64,000 nt of DNA, from NCBI RefSeq assembly GCF_016820445.1, contig NZ_JADHDT010000005.1, forward strand, positions 285,591 to 349,590, given 5' to 3'. The position numbers and the translations under genes are program-made. This DNA is from Sphingomonas beigongshangi (GTDB lineage: Bacteria; Pseudomonadota; Alphaproteobacteria; Sphingomonadales; Sphingomonadaceae). Shown here piece after piece: positions 36,829 to 44,861 of this stretch (the stretch's first letter is position 1; every line of letters begins with the position of its first letter). Under the pieces are notes generated by a model. It saw only the letters and a list, made by a program, of their open reading frames with translations, searched no databases and was not told the origin of the DNA.

Positions 36829-38484
36829 TCACGTCGGCAGGAGCGTCGCGATCTGCGTTCGCCAGTCGGCGGCGATGCCGCCTTCGGCGGTGAGGCTTGC
36901 GACGGTCACGCCGGCGCGCTGTCGCCCCGCCAGGATCGCCTCGGTGACCGCCGGTGCAAGAAAAGCCAGCCGGATCACTCTGCAGACATAAGATCTGGTC
37001 ACGCCCTCGCGGACGGCAAGCTCGGTCGTGCTGATCGCGCCCGCGCGCAGGATGCCCCACCAGCGCCGGGCCTGAACCAGCAGGCGGATGAGCGACTTGT
37101 CCGGTGCTGCCTGTGCGGTACGGCCACCGTCTCGTACGAGGCGCAAAGCGCGACCCGAACGGGTCAGTCGTGCCGCGCAACCTACTTCGAAGGTTGCCAT
37201 CCCCTTATCCCGTCGGGGAAGCGCAAGGAGGTTGGCAAAGGCAGCAGCGTCGCAGGTGAGGGTAATCGCGGCATCGCCAATTTGCACTTGCCGCACGGTA
37301 TCCAGCATCGCGCGGTAGCGTTCGGTGCCCTTGCTCGCGGCAAGCGCCTCGCAGCGTGTGTGAAATTCGGTGATCTGATGAACACGGACGTCTAGCTCCG
37401 CCAGTGCCGCAAGCTCGATCGGCTGGCGGAGGAGTTCCTGTAATTTCGCGATCACCAGCCCCTCGATCTCTCGTGCGGGTATGCGCAGACCGGTAGCACT
37501 CGCACCCGATTGCAGGGCGCGGCTGACGTAATAGCGATGACGCACCTTGTTCTTGTTCGCGTGTGTCGCGACCAGCGGCGCGTTGTTCCCATCAACGATA
37601 CGACCAGCAAGCAGGCTGCTCTCGGCGGTGACCGCCCGGCTGCGCTGGCCCTGCCGATGGTCGGCGAGCATCGTCTGCACGGCATCGAAGGTCGTCGTAT
37701 CAATGATGGCTGGGTGAAGGCCGGCATAGACCTTGTCCTTATGACCGATCTTGCCGGCGTAAGTGACGTTCTTGAGGATATGGTAGAGCTGGCCGCGAGT
37801 GAAGGTGCCCCCTCCCAGCGGTTTGCCACCGACCGTGACCCGCTCAGGCACAGTGATGCCCTTCCGGGCGAGCTCTTCCATCAGGCGCCGCACACAACCC
37901 AGCGCAAGATAGCGGGTGAAGATGTGACGGATGAGCATCGCATGCTCCTCGACGACGACGAGGCTGCGGTCGTGCGGGGCATAGCCCAACGGCGGGGTGC
38001 CCCCCATCCACATGCCGCGTGCCTTGGATGCGGCGATCTTGTCGCGGATACGCTCGGCGGTCACCTCGCGCTCGAACTGCGCAAACGACAGCAGCATGTT
38101 GAGGGTAAGGCGCCCCATGCTGGTCGTCGTGTTGAACGACTGAGTGACGGAGACGAAGCTTGTCCCCGCGGCATCGAAGGTCTCGACGAGCTTGGCGAAG
38201 TCGAAGAGCGAGCGGGTGAGGCGGTCGACCTTGTAGACGACGATGATGTCGATCCGACCGGCCTCTACTTCGGCAAGCAGCCGCTTGAGGGCAGGGCGCT
38301 CGAGCGTGCCGCCAGATAGCCCGCCGTCATCATAGACCTCGGGCATTGCCGTCCAGCCCTCGCTGGCCTGGCTGAGGATGTAAGCGGCGCACGCCTCGCG
38401 CTGCGCGTCGAGGCTGTTGAAGCTCTGTTCCAGCCCCTCGTCGGAGGATTTTCGCGTGTAGATCGCACAGCGGACCGTCTTCAT
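36829..38484 (-). CDS. Large serine recombinase
   Basis: 551 residues. The catalytic domain is IYTRKSSDEGLEQSFNSLDAQREACAAYI in family form, with the nucleophile Ser near residue 13, then YDDGGLSGGTLERPAL, VYKVDRLTRSLFDFAKLV and the long E helix (QFEREVTAERIRDKIAASKARGMWMGG). A recombinase domain (about 160-270) and a C-terminal zinc-type/coiled part follow, without an evident Cys4 ribbon. It should catalyse integration or excision of this element. It is coupled to DUF2924 upstream (ATGA overlap). Confidence 0.9.
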   Translation of the reverse strand: MKTVRCAIYTRKSSDEGLEQSFNSLDAQREACAAYILSQASEGWTAMPEVYDDGGLSGGTLERPALKRLLAEVEAGRIDIIVVYKVDRLTRSLFDFAKLVETFDAAGTSFVSVTQSFNTTTSMGRLTLNMLLSFAQFEREVTAERIRDKIAASKARGMWMGGTPPLGYAPHDRSLVVVEEHAMLIRHIFTRYLALGCVRRLMEELARKGITVPERVTVGGKPLGGGTFTRGQLYHILKNVTYAGKIGHKDKVYAGLHPAIIDTTTFDAVQTMLADHRQGQRSRAVTAESSLLAGRIVDGNNAPLVATHANKNKVRHRYYVSRALQSGASATGLRIPAREIEGLVIAKLQELLRQPIELAALAELDVRVHQITEFHTRCEALAASKGTERYRAMLDTVRQVQIGDAAITLTCDAAAFANLLALPRRDKGMATFEVGCAARLTRSGRALRLVRDGGRTAQAAPDKSLIRLLVQARRWWGILRAGAISTTELAVREGVTRSYVCRVIRLAFLAPAVTEAILAGRQRAGVTVASLTAEGGIAADWRTQIATLLPT

Positions 38485-38891
38485 GCTGCCACCTTCTTCT
38501 TGAGACCGAAGAACGCTGGACCCGACCAGCGCGTCCCCGTGATTGCGCGTGCAACCTCGGAGAGCGATCGCCATTCGCGGTCATTCCAGCGAATGATCTG
38601 ATCTTCACCAACCGTGACCACATGTACCTGGCCCTGCCATTCGCGCACCAGGCGCATGCCAGGCGTGGCTGCCTGTGTACGGGTCTGCCCGCGGGCAAGT
38701 TGGTCGAGCGTCTGGGTGGCAGCGCGGGCGAGACCGGCAGAGGCTCGCGCCTGCATCTCCCAGGCAAGCGCCAGCCGCAGCATCTTCGGGCTGACGCTGG
38801 GCGCCGTGGTCCCGACCAACGTTTGCCAGCGTTCCCGCAGCGTCGCGGAGGACAAGGTTTCCAGTGCGGCGAGATCGGGGGCGGACACCAT
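38481..38891 (-). CDS. DUF2924 protein
   Basis: 136 residues. The conserved parts are MLRLALAWEMQARASAGL, GMRLVREWQGQVHVVTV and WNDREWRSLSEVARAITGTRWSGPAFFGL, which is the DUF2924 signature and looks like a small DNA-associated RAMA-type fold at the C-terminus. Its ATG overlaps the DUF3489 stop (TAATG) and its stop overlaps the recombinase ATG, so the three are translated together. Function unknown; the fixed linkage suggests a recombination accessory role. Confidence 0.8.
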   Translation of the reverse strand: MVSAPDLAALETLSSATLRERWQTLVGTTAPSVSPKMLRLALAWEMQARASAGLARAATQTLDQLARGQTRTQAATPGMRLVREWQGQVHVVTVGEDQIIRWNDREWRSLSEVARAITGTRWSGPAFFGLKKKVAA

Positions 38892-39406
38892 TATGCCGCC
38901 CCCAGCAGGCGGTAACAGGTAATGCTGTCGCGTTTGATCCGCTGGATGCTGTGCCCCTTCTTGCGCAAGCCCGTCAGTGCGGCCCGTGTTGTATGCGGCT
39001 GCCATCCGGTCGCTGCCATCAGTTCGGTCACGGGTACCCCCTCGGCCGAAGCGAGAAGTTCGATAACCAGCGCGATCTTGGTGGGTGCCTTGTCGACAGC
39101 GATCACCGCAGGCAGCTCACCGATCGCCGTTGATGTTCCCGCATCGATGTCGTCATCGACGCCGATCGCCGCCATCCCTGCTTTGGTGATGAAGAGGCCG
39201 TAGGTCAGATCGCCGTCGGTACGGTGAATGGCGGCCGCATTCGTCGTCTGCCGTTCGATCAGCATCGCTCGTCGAAGGAGCGCCGCCAGCGCCTTTGTAG
39301 CGCCGCCGCCGCGGGGGACGCTGCCGTGCAGCGGTAGCACGCTGCCGTCCTCGCGCTGGCATGCAGTAGCGAGGAGGATGCGCTGGGTATCACTGAGCTT
39401 GATCAT
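38891..39406 (-). CDS. DUF3489 protein
   Basis: 171 residues. The N-terminal half has MIKLSDTQRILLATACQREDGSVLPL, and the C-terminal half a winged-helix-like DUF3489 domain: KIALVIELLASAEGVPVTELMAATGWQPHTTRAALTGLRKKGHSIQR in family form. It opens the DUF3489-DUF2924-recombinase unit and may be its regulator or directionality factor. A stem-loop at 39459-39484 lies in its leader. Confidence 0.8.
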   Translation of the reverse strand: MIKLSDTQRILLATACQREDGSVLPLHGSVPRGGGATKALAALLRRAMLIERQTTNAAAIHRTDGDLTYGLFITKAGMAAIGVDDDIDAGTSTAIGELPAVIAVDKAPTKIALVIELLASAEGVPVTELMAATGWQPHTTRAALTGLRKKGHSIQRIKRDSITCYRLLGAA

Positions 39407-39458
39407 GGTGGTTGTACTCCGGCTTGGGAGCAGCCCTGATGCTGCCCCACCAGCCAGA

Positions 39459-39484
39459 GCCCCGGTGAGCGGCTCACCTGGGGC
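39459..39484. promoter_or_regulatory. Stem-loop in the DUF3489 leader
   Basis: GCCCCGGTGAGC and GCTCACC-T-GGGGC form a 12-bp stem with one bulged base and a 1-base loop, 53 bases upstream of the DUF3489 start. The rest of 39407-39739 has no gene that I can support. Confidence 0.5.
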
Positions 39485-39739
39485 GGGGGGCAGGGGGTAA
39501 AACTCCTGCGCGTCGTCTGACACCGCTGTTGCTCTGCTTCGCTGCGAAGTCGAATGGAATGTGCAGCGAAGGAGCATGTTCTACAAAAAACAAGTCTCGC
39601 ACCTGTATCGAAGCTCTTTCTCAGGTACATTGCTATAAATGCGATGAGACGGCGTTCACTGTATGTCATATCCGGCGAGGCTGGCAATTTGAATTTGCCC
39701 GGAACCCCCTTCGGGACTGAGCTTTATTGCTCCTCACAA

Positions 39740-39768
39740 TTGACAAGCCGGCAGGATACCGCTTGTAG
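39740..39768 (+). promoter_or_regulatory. Predicted promoter of the MucR-family gene
   Basis: TTGACA (39740-39745), 17-base spacer, TTGTAG (39763-39768), 57 bases before the ATG of the MucR homologue. Confidence 0.55.
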
Positions 39769-39824
39769 GCTGATCCCACATCCAGCGCGTGCGGGCGTTT
39801 TGATTGAAAAGAGGCGAAGATTTG

Positions 39825-40313
39825 ATGGCCGACGGCACCGGAGCGAATTCGATCAATCTAGCTGCGGAGGTGACGGTCGCGTGGCTGCGTAACCCCCACA
39901 CCCGGGTGTCTGCAGAGGATGTGTCCCCGTTCCTCAGATCGATCCACCAGAAGGTTGTCTCGCTGATTGGCGGCGAGGGGGCGACCACGAGCGAGGAAGC
40001 AGCACCTACCTATGTGCCGGCAGTTTCGGTGCGCAAGTCGCTGGCGTCGAAGGATCACATCATTTCGATGATCGACGGCAAGGCGTACAAGACGCTGCGC
40101 CGCCATCTGTCGAGCAACGGACTGACACCGGACGAATATCGTCAGCGCTACGGTCTGAAGTCCGATTACCCGATGGTTTCCGAGGCCTATTCAGAGGTAC
40201 GTCGCGCTACAGCGAAGAAAATTGGTCTTGGCCGTAAGCCGGGCCAGAAGGGGAAGCCGAAGAGTGCTGCCAAGCCTGGAGCGTCGGCAAAGGCGGACAA
40301 AGCCGAGGGCTGA
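39825..40313 (+). CDS. MucR/Ros-family regulator lacking zinc-binding cysteines
   Basis: 162 residues. The Ros/MucR core is present: AYKTLRRHLSSNGLTPDEYRQRYGLKSDYPMVSEAYSEVRRATAKKIGLGR in family form. Where zinc-containing members have Cys (VCLEDGK), this one has SMIDGK, and the protein contains no cysteine at all, so the zinc finger cannot form in the usual way. Zinc-less Ros homologues are known in rhizobia. The tail is Lys/Ala-rich. GAGGCGAAG precedes the ATG. Confidence 0.85.
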   Translation: MADGTGANSINLAAEVTVAWLRNPHTRVSAEDVSPFLRSIHQKVVSLIGGEGATTSEEAAPTYVPAVSVRKSLASKDHIISMIDGKAYKTLRRHLSSNGLTPDEYRQRYGLKSDYPMVSEAYSEVRRATAKKIGLGRKPGQKGKPKSAAKPGASAKADKAEG

Positions 40314-40449
40314 CATCCATGGTGTGGCGATCGGGCGCGGTGGCCTCGCTCAACGCGAGATCGTCATCAACCGTGCCCGGCGTTGCGTGCTTCGATTGCC
40401 GGGCAAGCGTCTCCGCCCCTAAGGGGGAGCTTAATCTGGAGAAGCATCT

Positions 40450-40725
40450 ATGAACAACGCCCAACTCGCTGAGACCCTGGTTGCCAATCATGGCATGAAC
40501 AAAGCCGATGCGCGCAAGGTGGTCGATGACATCATGGCTGCGATTGTCACTGCCGCCGGCAAGGGCGAGGAGGTTTCGCTCGCGGGCTTTGGCAAATTCA
40601 AGACCAAGAATAACCCGGCGCGCGAAGGCCGTAATCCGCGCACAGGCGAAACCATGCAGATTGCAGCATCGCGCAAGCTGACCTTCGTCCCGGCGAAGGC
40701 GGTTAAAGACGCATTGAACGCCTGA
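40450..40725 (+). CDS. HU-family DNA-binding protein
   Basis: 91 residues: MNNAQLAETLVANHGMNKADARKVVDDIM, GEEVSLAGFGKFKTKNNPAREGRNPRTGETMQIAASRKLTFVPAKAVKDALN, a complete HU with the arm motif NPAREGRNPRTGE. It bends DNA non-specifically and could assist the adjacent recombinases. TGGAGAAG lies before the ATG, preceded by a small CCCC-TAA-GGGG hairpin. Confidence 0.93.
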   Translation: MNNAQLAETLVANHGMNKADARKVVDDIMAAIVTAAGKGEEVSLAGFGKFKTKNNPAREGRNPRTGETMQIAASRKLTFVPAKAVKDALNA

Positions 40726-40806
40726 TCGTGTGCGGCATCCTGTGCCCTCGCGCCGCGAGCTTGGGTGTCAAACACGCGGTCCAATGCGCAAGATGACAAG
40801 CCGTCG

Positions 40807-41676
40807 ATGAGCTTCGAACCTTCCGCTCATGCGCAGGCGGCTGACTTGTTGTCGCAACACCCGGGCTACCGGGTGTTGCGTGCCTTGCCCTCGCCAGAAG
40901 ACTACGTCCTGGCTGAGCCTGAAGGCGTCGTCCGCACCGCTGCCGTCATCGACGTGGAGACAGTAGGCCTCGACCCGGAGCATCCGATTATCGATCTGGC
41001 GATCCAGCGTATCGCATTCGATGAGCGTGGCAGGATTGTTCGGGTGGGCCAGCCCCGACAATGGTTCGAGGATCCCGGCATGCCGGTGCCTGCAGAAATC
41101 GTCCGGTTGACCGGCATCACCGATGCAGATGTCGCAGGCCAACGGATCGACGAGGAACAGGCCGTTAGTCTGATCGCCAGCACCACCTTAGCGATTGCTC
41201 ACAACGCGGCGTTTGATGCACCTCGGGTCGAGCGGCGCCTCCCTGCCATCGCCGGCCATGGCTGGGCCTGTTCGTGTAATGAGGTGCCGTGGCCCGACCT
41301 TGGGTTTGATGGGCGCAAGCTCGGGCATCTCCTCATGCAGCAAGGCATGTTCCACCATGGTCACCGCGCTGCAGCTGACGTTTGGGCAACGATCAACCTG
41401 TTGAGCAGCGTCATGCCCGATGGCGAGACTGCGCTCGCCAAACTTATTCGTCAGGCTGAGCAACCCAGCGTCAGGATTGAGGCGACGAACGCGCCCTTCG
41501 AGGCCAAGAATGCCCTGAAGGCGAGGGGGTATCGCTGGCACGTTGAACAACGGGTTTGGTGGACCGAAGTCGCCACCAAAGAAGAAGCCGCCGAACACGC
41601 CTGGCTCACCGCCGCAGCCTCGTGCCCGCGGCCGCACGTGACCACTGTCACTTGGCACCAGCGTTACCGAGGATGA
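40807..41676 (+). CDS. DnaQ-like 3'-5' exonuclease
   Basis: 289 residues from ATG 40807 (a GTG at 40765 is the alternative). The DEDDh motifs are VIDVETVGLDPEHPIIDLAI (motif I), AHNAAFDAPRVER (motif II) and HHGHRAAADVWATINLL (motif III), all catalytic acids and the His present. A C-terminal part (ALKARGYRWHVEQRVWWTEV) resembles the small domain often attached to phage-borne exonucleases. Likely DNA repair or phage replication; no polymerase gene is nearby. Confidence 0.85.
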   Translation: MSFEPSAHAQAADLLSQHPGYRVLRALPSPEDYVLAEPEGVVRTAAVIDVETVGLDPEHPIIDLAIQRIAFDERGRIVRVGQPRQWFEDPGMPVPAEIVRLTGITDADVAGQRIDEEQAVSLIASTTLAIAHNAAFDAPRVERRLPAIAGHGWACSCNEVPWPDLGFDGRKLGHLLMQQGMFHHGHRAAADVWATINLLSSVMPDGETALAKLIRQAEQPSVRIEATNAPFEAKNALKARGYRWHVEQRVWWTEVATKEEAAEHAWLTAAASCPRPHVTTVTWHQRYRG

Positions 41677-42160
41677 CAGCTGTAGGTCTTGCTTCCGACC
41701 TGCATGGAACGCTGCGAACTGCGCTGCAGGTGGGGGCATGCCCTGCGTTGCGCTGGCGCCAGATTAGGGGAGTAAACGGGCAGTAATGGGGGGAAAGCGG
41801 TCTGTCCGCTTCTGGGCGAGCCGGCGCGGTAAGCTGCCGTTGGTTCAGGATGAGGGCAGGGGGTCTCGGACGCCCGTGGATGGTGGAAAGCGGAATGGCC
41901 TCTGTGGACGCCCCGTCGGATGCAAGCGGTAAATCGGGGTAGATCGGCACGTAGTCGGATGCTGTCATCTGTCCGGCCTCGATGAGCAGCGCCATAGCTG
42001 CGGGCCAGTATGGGAGTTCGCGGACCGGAACCACATCAGCTTTCCGCGCTTGGGTAGCGCTCGGCCATTCCCTGGTTCTTCCGGCCCCGTCTCGCCGACC
42101 GTTGTGCCATACCCTCCTTCGACCGCCTACGTCCCCGACGCCTCTGACCGCCGCCCCGGC
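41677..42160. other. Non-coding stretch between exonuclease and IS110 transposase
   Basis: 484 bases with no gene I can support. A minus-strand reading of 41648-42034 starts plausibly (VPVRELPYWPAAMALLIEAG) but soon becomes Arg/Pro-rich; it may be a fragment of a gene cut by the IS element. The right part, 42034-42160, is probably the 3' end of the IS. Confidence 0.4.
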
Positions 42161-43275
42161 TTATGCCGCGACCGCTGCCGGAGCCCTGTAATCCTCGCTC
42201 TTGGTCATGAGCGCCCACGCCGTGCGCGCCATCTTGTTGGCCAGCGCCACCGCGACGAGCATGCGCGGCTTGCGTGCCAGCATCCGCTTCAGCCACGAGC
42301 CTGCCGGCGCCCCGCGCACAGCCGCCTGTCTGACGACCGAGCTGCCGCCGATGATGAGCAACCGCCGGATGGTGCGTTCTCCCATCTTCGAGATCCGGCC
42401 AAGCTTCTGCCTGCCTCCCGTCGAGTGCTGGAGCGGCGCGAGGCCGAGCCAGGCGGCGAAATCGCGGCCCTTGGTGAAGGTCTCGACCGGCGGCGCGAGA
42501 GCGACGATTGCGGTGGCGGCAATCGGGCCGATGCCGGGGATGGTCATCAGACGGCGTGCCACCTCATCCTCGCGGGCGCGCTTGGCGATCTCCTTGTCGA
42601 GGTCGGCGATGCGGTCATCGAGTCCGGCGAGCATGTCGGCCATGACGCGCAGCATGGCCAGCGCCGCCTCGGGTAGCGACGATGCCATCTCCTCCTCGTC
42701 GAGCAGGTCGGCGAGCATTGTGACCTGCGCCAAGCCGCGCGGTGCAACCCAGCCGAATTCGGCGAGGTGGCCACGCAATGCGTTGACCAGTTGCGTGCGC
42801 TGCCGAACCACCAGGTCGCGGGTGCGGAACACCATGCCGGCCGCTTGCTGCTCCTCGCTCTTGATCGCCACGAAGCGCATGCCCGGACGCTGCACCGCTT
42901 CGCAGATCGCCTCGGCATCGACCGCGTCGTTCTTGTGCCGTTTCACGAACGGCTTGACGTAGGCCGGCGGGATTAGCCGCACCTCGTGGCCCATCTGCAT
43001 CAGCTCACGCGCCCAGTGGTGTGCGCCGCTGCACGCTTCCATCGCAACCAGGCATCTCGGCTGCTTCACGAAGAAGTCGAGCAGCTTCGCCCGGCTCAGC
43101 TTGCGGCTGAACACCATGGTGCCACGCCCGTCAGCGCCATGCGCATGAAAAACGGTCTTCGCGATATCCAGCCCGATTGTGGTAGCCTGCGACACGGACG
43201 CCTCCCTCAGTGGTGCTTCAACACCTCCATTCTGGCACATCGATGCCGTCGGGGGGCGTCCACCCCATCAGCTTT
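42034..43275 (-). mobile_element. IS110-family insertion sequence (candidate limits)
   Basis: The 10-mer CATCAGCTTT occurs at 42034-42043 and at 43266-43275, on either side of the transposase gene, and is the best visible candidate for the element's ends. Length would be about 1.24 kb. IS110 elements lack typical terminal inverted repeats and encode a bridge RNA in a non-coding end. Limits are inferred only. Confidence 0.45.
42161..43195 (-). CDS. IS110-family transposase (DEDD)
   Basis: 344 residues from GTG 43195, the start that yields the family N-terminus SQATTIGLDIAKTVFHAHGAD with the first catalytic Asp. The RuvC-like part continues with VAMEACSGAHHWARELMQMGHEVRLIPP (Glu) and RHKNDAVDAEAI (two Asp). 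The C-terminal transposase_20 domain has LMTIPGIGPIAATAIVA, FAAWLGLAPLQHSTGGRQKLGRISKMGERTIRRLLI in family form with the catalytic Ser region. An ATG at 43240 would add 15 residues. The gene appears intact, so the element may be active. Confidence 0.92.
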   Translation of the reverse strand: MSQATTIGLDIAKTVFHAHGADGRGTMVFSRKLSRAKLLDFFVKQPRCLVAMEACSGAHHWARELMQMGHEVRLIPPAYVKPFVKRHKNDAVDAEAICEAVQRPGMRFVAIKSEEQQAAGMVFRTRDLVVRQRTQLVNALRGHLAEFGWVAPRGLAQVTMLADLLDEEEMASSLPEAALAMLRVMADMLAGLDDRIADLDKEIAKRAREDEVARRLMTIPGIGPIAATAIVALAPPVETFTKGRDFAAWLGLAPLQHSTGGRQKLGRISKMGERTIRRLLIIGGSSVVRQAAVRGAPAGSWLKRMLARKPRMLVAVALANKMARTAWALMTKSEDYRAPAAVAA

Positions 43276-43651
43276 AGGATTTCGGCCGATCTAAACGCCC
43301 GTTTGGTCACGCGGTCGAGCGGGGCACCCGGACACCGGCCGTTGGTACTAAGCGGCATGGCTGCTTTCAGGCGTCGGCCCTGAAAAAGCGCAATTTCGTT
43401 GATCTGGCAGGTAGGTGGCTGACGACTAGAATAGACAAAAGGCGCCTGTTCGCTTCGGGGCGACTTATCCAATGGCCTGACGGCTTCTTGATTAATAGAA
43501 TAGAATGCGGTCACCCACAAATCATCGTGGACGGTGTGCCTTTTGAAAGCGATGGCCTAAGCCTCAAAATTTTACTCGGCAGCAAAGCCCTATCGTGCGC
43601 GTGAGTTATGAACGGTCAGTGTCATAAGGCTGCAACACCGCGTCACTTCGT
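43276..43651. other. Non-coding gap between IS110 and the catabolic island
   Basis: About 375 bases with reduced GC. A 100-codon minus reading at 43218-43520 exists but resembles no protein I know. No terminator for the island is evident. Confidence 0.4.
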
Positions 43652-44836
43652 TTAATTGACCTCACGTTCGATCACCATTGCGACGCCCTGCCCTCCTCCG
43701 ATACACATAGTGACTAAGGCATAATGGCCGTCCATCCTTTGAAGTTCGTAAAGCGCCTTGACCGTCAAGACTGCGCCGGTCGCGCCGACGGGATGGCCGA
43801 GAGAAATGCCCGATCCGTTGGGGTTGACCCTCGCCGGGTCGAAGCCGAGCGACCGTGCAACCGCGCACGCCTGTGCCGCAAAAGCTTCGTTTGATTCGAT
43901 GACGTCGATCTGGTCGAGCGAGAGGCCGGCCCGCTTAAGGGCGATGGGCACCGCCTCGATCGGCCCCAGGCCCATGTGGCTGGGCGCGACGCCGGCATGG
44001 CCCCAGCCGAGGATGCGCGCCATCGGTGTAAGGCCACGCGCCGCCACCGCAGCGGCCGAGGCGAGGATCACGGCGGCGGCGCCGTCGTTGATGCCCGACG
44101 CGTTGCCTGCGGTGACGGTGCCCTCCTTCTGGAAAGCGGGGCGAAGGGCAGCCATCGCGGAGAGGTCCGCGTCGGGGCGGACATGCTCGTCGAACGCGAA
44201 GGGCCGGGTGCCGCGACCATGTTTGACCTCGATCGGCAGGATCTGCGTATTGAAGCGTCCCTCCGCCTGCGCCTGCGCAGCCCGGCGATGGCTCTCGACG
44301 GCGGCGGCGTCCTGATCGGCGCGGGTGATGTGATAGTCGCGCGCGACATTCTCTGCGGTGATGCCCATGTGATAGCCGTCGAGCGGATCGCTCAGCACCT
44401 CGATCAGCGCGTCGGCCATCACGACCGGTCCCATCTTCTGCCCGAAGCGTGCCGCCGTGACGTGATGGGGGGCGCGGCTCATCACCTCGGCGCCACCGGC
44501 GGCGGCGATGTCGACCTCGTCGAGTGCGATCATCTTGGCCGCCGCGACGATCGCCTCCAGCCCCGATCCGCACAGGCGGTTGAGCGTCAGCGCGGGCACC
44601 CGCACCGGGACGCCGGCCTTCAGCGCGGCGACGCGGGCGAGATAGGCGTCCTTCGGCATCGTCTGGATCACCTGGCCCATCACCACATGGCCAACATCGT
44701 CGGGTGTCAGCCCGGCGCGGTGAACCGCCTCGCCGATCACCGCGGCGCCGAGATCGGCGGGCGCGTGATCCTTGAGGCTGCCGCCGAACGTGCCGATCGC
44801 GGTGCGCACGCCGGCGACGATGTAGATGGGTGCCAA
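43652..44836 (-). CDS. Acetyl-CoA C-acyltransferase (thiolase)
   Basis: 394 residues from TTG 44836, which has GGGAGAAA upstream and yields the family start APIYIVAGVRTAIGTFGG. The nucleophile Cys is in LTLNRLCGSGLEAI (about residue 89), the C-terminal His in SGISLGHPVGATG and second Cys in TMCIGGGQGVAMV. It cleaves 3-ketoacyl-CoA with CoA, completing the beta-oxidation set of this island. It follows the TonB receptor by 25 bases and should be co-transcribed. Confidence 0.9.
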   Translation of the reverse strand: MAPIYIVAGVRTAIGTFGGSLKDHAPADLGAAVIGEAVHRAGLTPDDVGHVVMGQVIQTMPKDAYLARVAALKAGVPVRVPALTLNRLCGSGLEAIVAAAKMIALDEVDIAAAGGAEVMSRAPHHVTAARFGQKMGPVVMADALIEVLSDPLDGYHMGITAENVARDYHITRADQDAAAVESHRRAAQAQAEGRFNTQILPIEVKHGRGTRPFAFDEHVRPDADLSAMAALRPAFQKEGTVTAGNASGINDGAAAVILASAAAVAARGLTPMARILGWGHAGVAPSHMGLGPIEAVPIALKRAGLSLDQIDVIESNEAFAAQACAVARSLGFDPARVNPNGSGISLGHPVGATGAVLTVKALYELQRMDGHYALVTMCIGGGQGVAMVIEREVN

Positions 44837-44861
44837 AGCGTTTCTCCCGTTGCCGCCCCGA

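Noticed and set aside
41648..42034. 128-codon minus-strand reading frame next to the IS110 element
   Set aside because: It overlaps the end of the exonuclease gene and becomes Arg/Pro-rich; only its first 40 residues look like protein, so I list it as possible debris.
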